Assembly: GCF_024159265.1 (NCBI RefSeq)
Contig: NZ_JAMYWY010000001.1
Span: 7,006,001 to 7,070,000 of the forward strand
Length of the DNA: 64,000 nucleotides
Direction of reading: 5' to 3'
Source of the DNA: Paenibacillus sp. 1781tsa1
Lineage (GTDB): Bacteria; Bacillota; Bacilli; Paenibacillales; Paenibacillaceae
The position numbers and the translations under genes were made by a program. Below the pieces are notes generated by a model, which was not told the DNA's origin, did not search any database, and worked only from the letters and a program-made list of their open reading frames with translations. Below are positions 63,555 through 64,000 of the stretch, one piece after another. Position 1 is the stretch's first letter. Each line of letters begins with the position of its first letter.

Positions 63555-63560
63555 AATGCA

Positions 63561-63695
63561 TTAAGCACTCAGGTTTTTACGGCCTTTAAGGCGACGTGCG
63601 GCCAAAATTTTACGGCCGTTGCTCGTGCTCATTCTTTTCCGGAAACCATGAACTTTTTTACGTTTGCTAACGTTCGGTTTGAATGTAGGTCTCAA
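63561..63695 (-). CDS. rpmH: 50S ribosomal protein L34
   Basis: 44 residues, start TTG at 63695 with AGGAGGTG 8 bp upstream; no ATG or GTG is available in frame. The product reads MRPTFKPNVSKRKKVHGFRK and ends in LKGRKNLSA, typical L34. First gene of the leftward origin cluster. The TTG start of such an abundant protein is noteworthy. Confidence 0.97.
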   Translation of the reverse strand: MRPTFKPNVSKRKKVHGFRKRMSTSNGRKILAARRLKGRKNLSA

Positions 63696-63912
63696 TGTAT
63701 TGCACCTCCTCACAAGGAAATACTTATGTGATGAATCACTTTCATCTTCACAGAAAACACCTTTATATATTTAACCATGTCCACCTGCAAAAGTCAACTG
63801 TAAGACGCACAGCTTCTCCCTCTTTTATATATCCTCTCCAGCTCACCCAAAGTAATGACCACAGTCCGTTCACTTGAATCCCATTACCAAGCCTCGAAGA
63901 GAGTCCTGAAAG

Positions 63913-63921
63913 TTATCCCCA
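63913..63921 (+). promoter_or_regulatory. DnaA box, one mismatch
   Basis: TTATCCCCA, one change from TTATCCACA, 45 bp from a perfect box in the same orientation. Confidence 0.55.
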
Positions 63922-63957
63922 GACCCTGATCAGATCACCATATTTCAGCATTTATAG

Positions 63958-63966
63958 TTATCCACA
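63958..63966 (+). promoter_or_regulatory. DnaA box, perfect
   Basis: TTATCCACA, the consensus DnaA box, upstream of rpmH where the oriC/dnaA promoter region of Bacillales begins. Confidence 0.8.
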
Positions 63967-64000
63967 CCCTCCAATGCCCGCTATCTCCTTTATTCCATTC

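Larger units (their letters stand above)
63696..64000. other. Origin-proximal region upstream of rpmH
   Basis: 305 bp to the window edge with the rpmH promoter region and two DnaA boxes (63913-63921 near match, 63958-63966 perfect). No gene; dnaA is expected to the right. Confidence 0.7.

Noticed and set aside
1..64000. CRISPR arrays and intact IS elements
   Set aside because: No regularly spaced repeat array and no transposase gene were seen on either strand.

Overview
The window is chromosomal DNA of a spore-forming, low-to-mid G+C Gram-positive bacterium. The best fit is Paenibacillus or a close relative. The evidence is the classic oriC-left gene order of Bacillales (rpmH, rnpA, yidC, jag, mnmE, mnmG, rsmG, noc, parA, parB, yyaC, rpsF-ssb-rpsR, gdpP-rplI-dnaB, purA, walRKHIJ, htrA, rlmH), the spore gene yyaC, an S-layer-homology peptidase and a GH120-type beta-xylosidase. 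A perfect DnaA box at 63958-63966 indicates that oriC/dnaA lies just beyond the right edge. Most genes are on the minus strand, co-directional with a fork moving left from the origin.

Right part (about 46.5-64 kb): ribosomal protein L34, RNase P protein, YidC/Jag, the tRNA-modification pair MnmE/MnmG with RsmG, the nucleoid-occlusion and partition genes noc, parA and parB with two parS sites (one inside an intrinsic terminator, one inside parB), a cysteine desulfurase, DUF4446, yyaC, DUF3343, an MscS channel, yyzM, tRNA-Ser(CGA), a candidate structured RNA, yjzC, the rpsF-ssb-rpsR operon and an M15 peptidase.

Middle part (about 25-46 kb): an oligopeptide ABC transporter operon (ATPases, permeases, binding lipoprotein), a PBP5-like D,D-carboxypeptidase homologue with its nucleophile serine replaced by glycine, a secreted SLH-S9 peptidase, a 14-TM MFS exporter, an LCP ligase, a two-CBS protein, the MazG-like/YybS/GdpP/L9/DnaB cluster, and purA with a strong promoter and PurR-like boxes.

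Left-middle part (about 10.6-25 kb): the essential cell-wall two-component locus walR-walK-walH-walI-walJ, htrA, a small CxxH protein and rlmH. An M23 endopeptidase upstream of walR carries a perfect WalR box. Two 197-bp copies of a palindromic repeat lie here, one of them splitting walH from walI.

Left end (1-10.6 kb): a beta-xylosidase, a MetE-like/aldehyde dehydrogenase pair, a HEAT protein and a truncated YndJ-like gene. Between 6302 and 10637 sits an accessory segment bounded by two direct copies of the last 17 bp of rlmH. This is the site used by staphylococcal SCC elements. The segment carries a G+C-rich, actinobacterial-looking membrane gene, a DUF2306 gene, an SDR and an AraC regulator, and no recombinase. 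This rlmH-targeted cassette is the most interesting object in the window.
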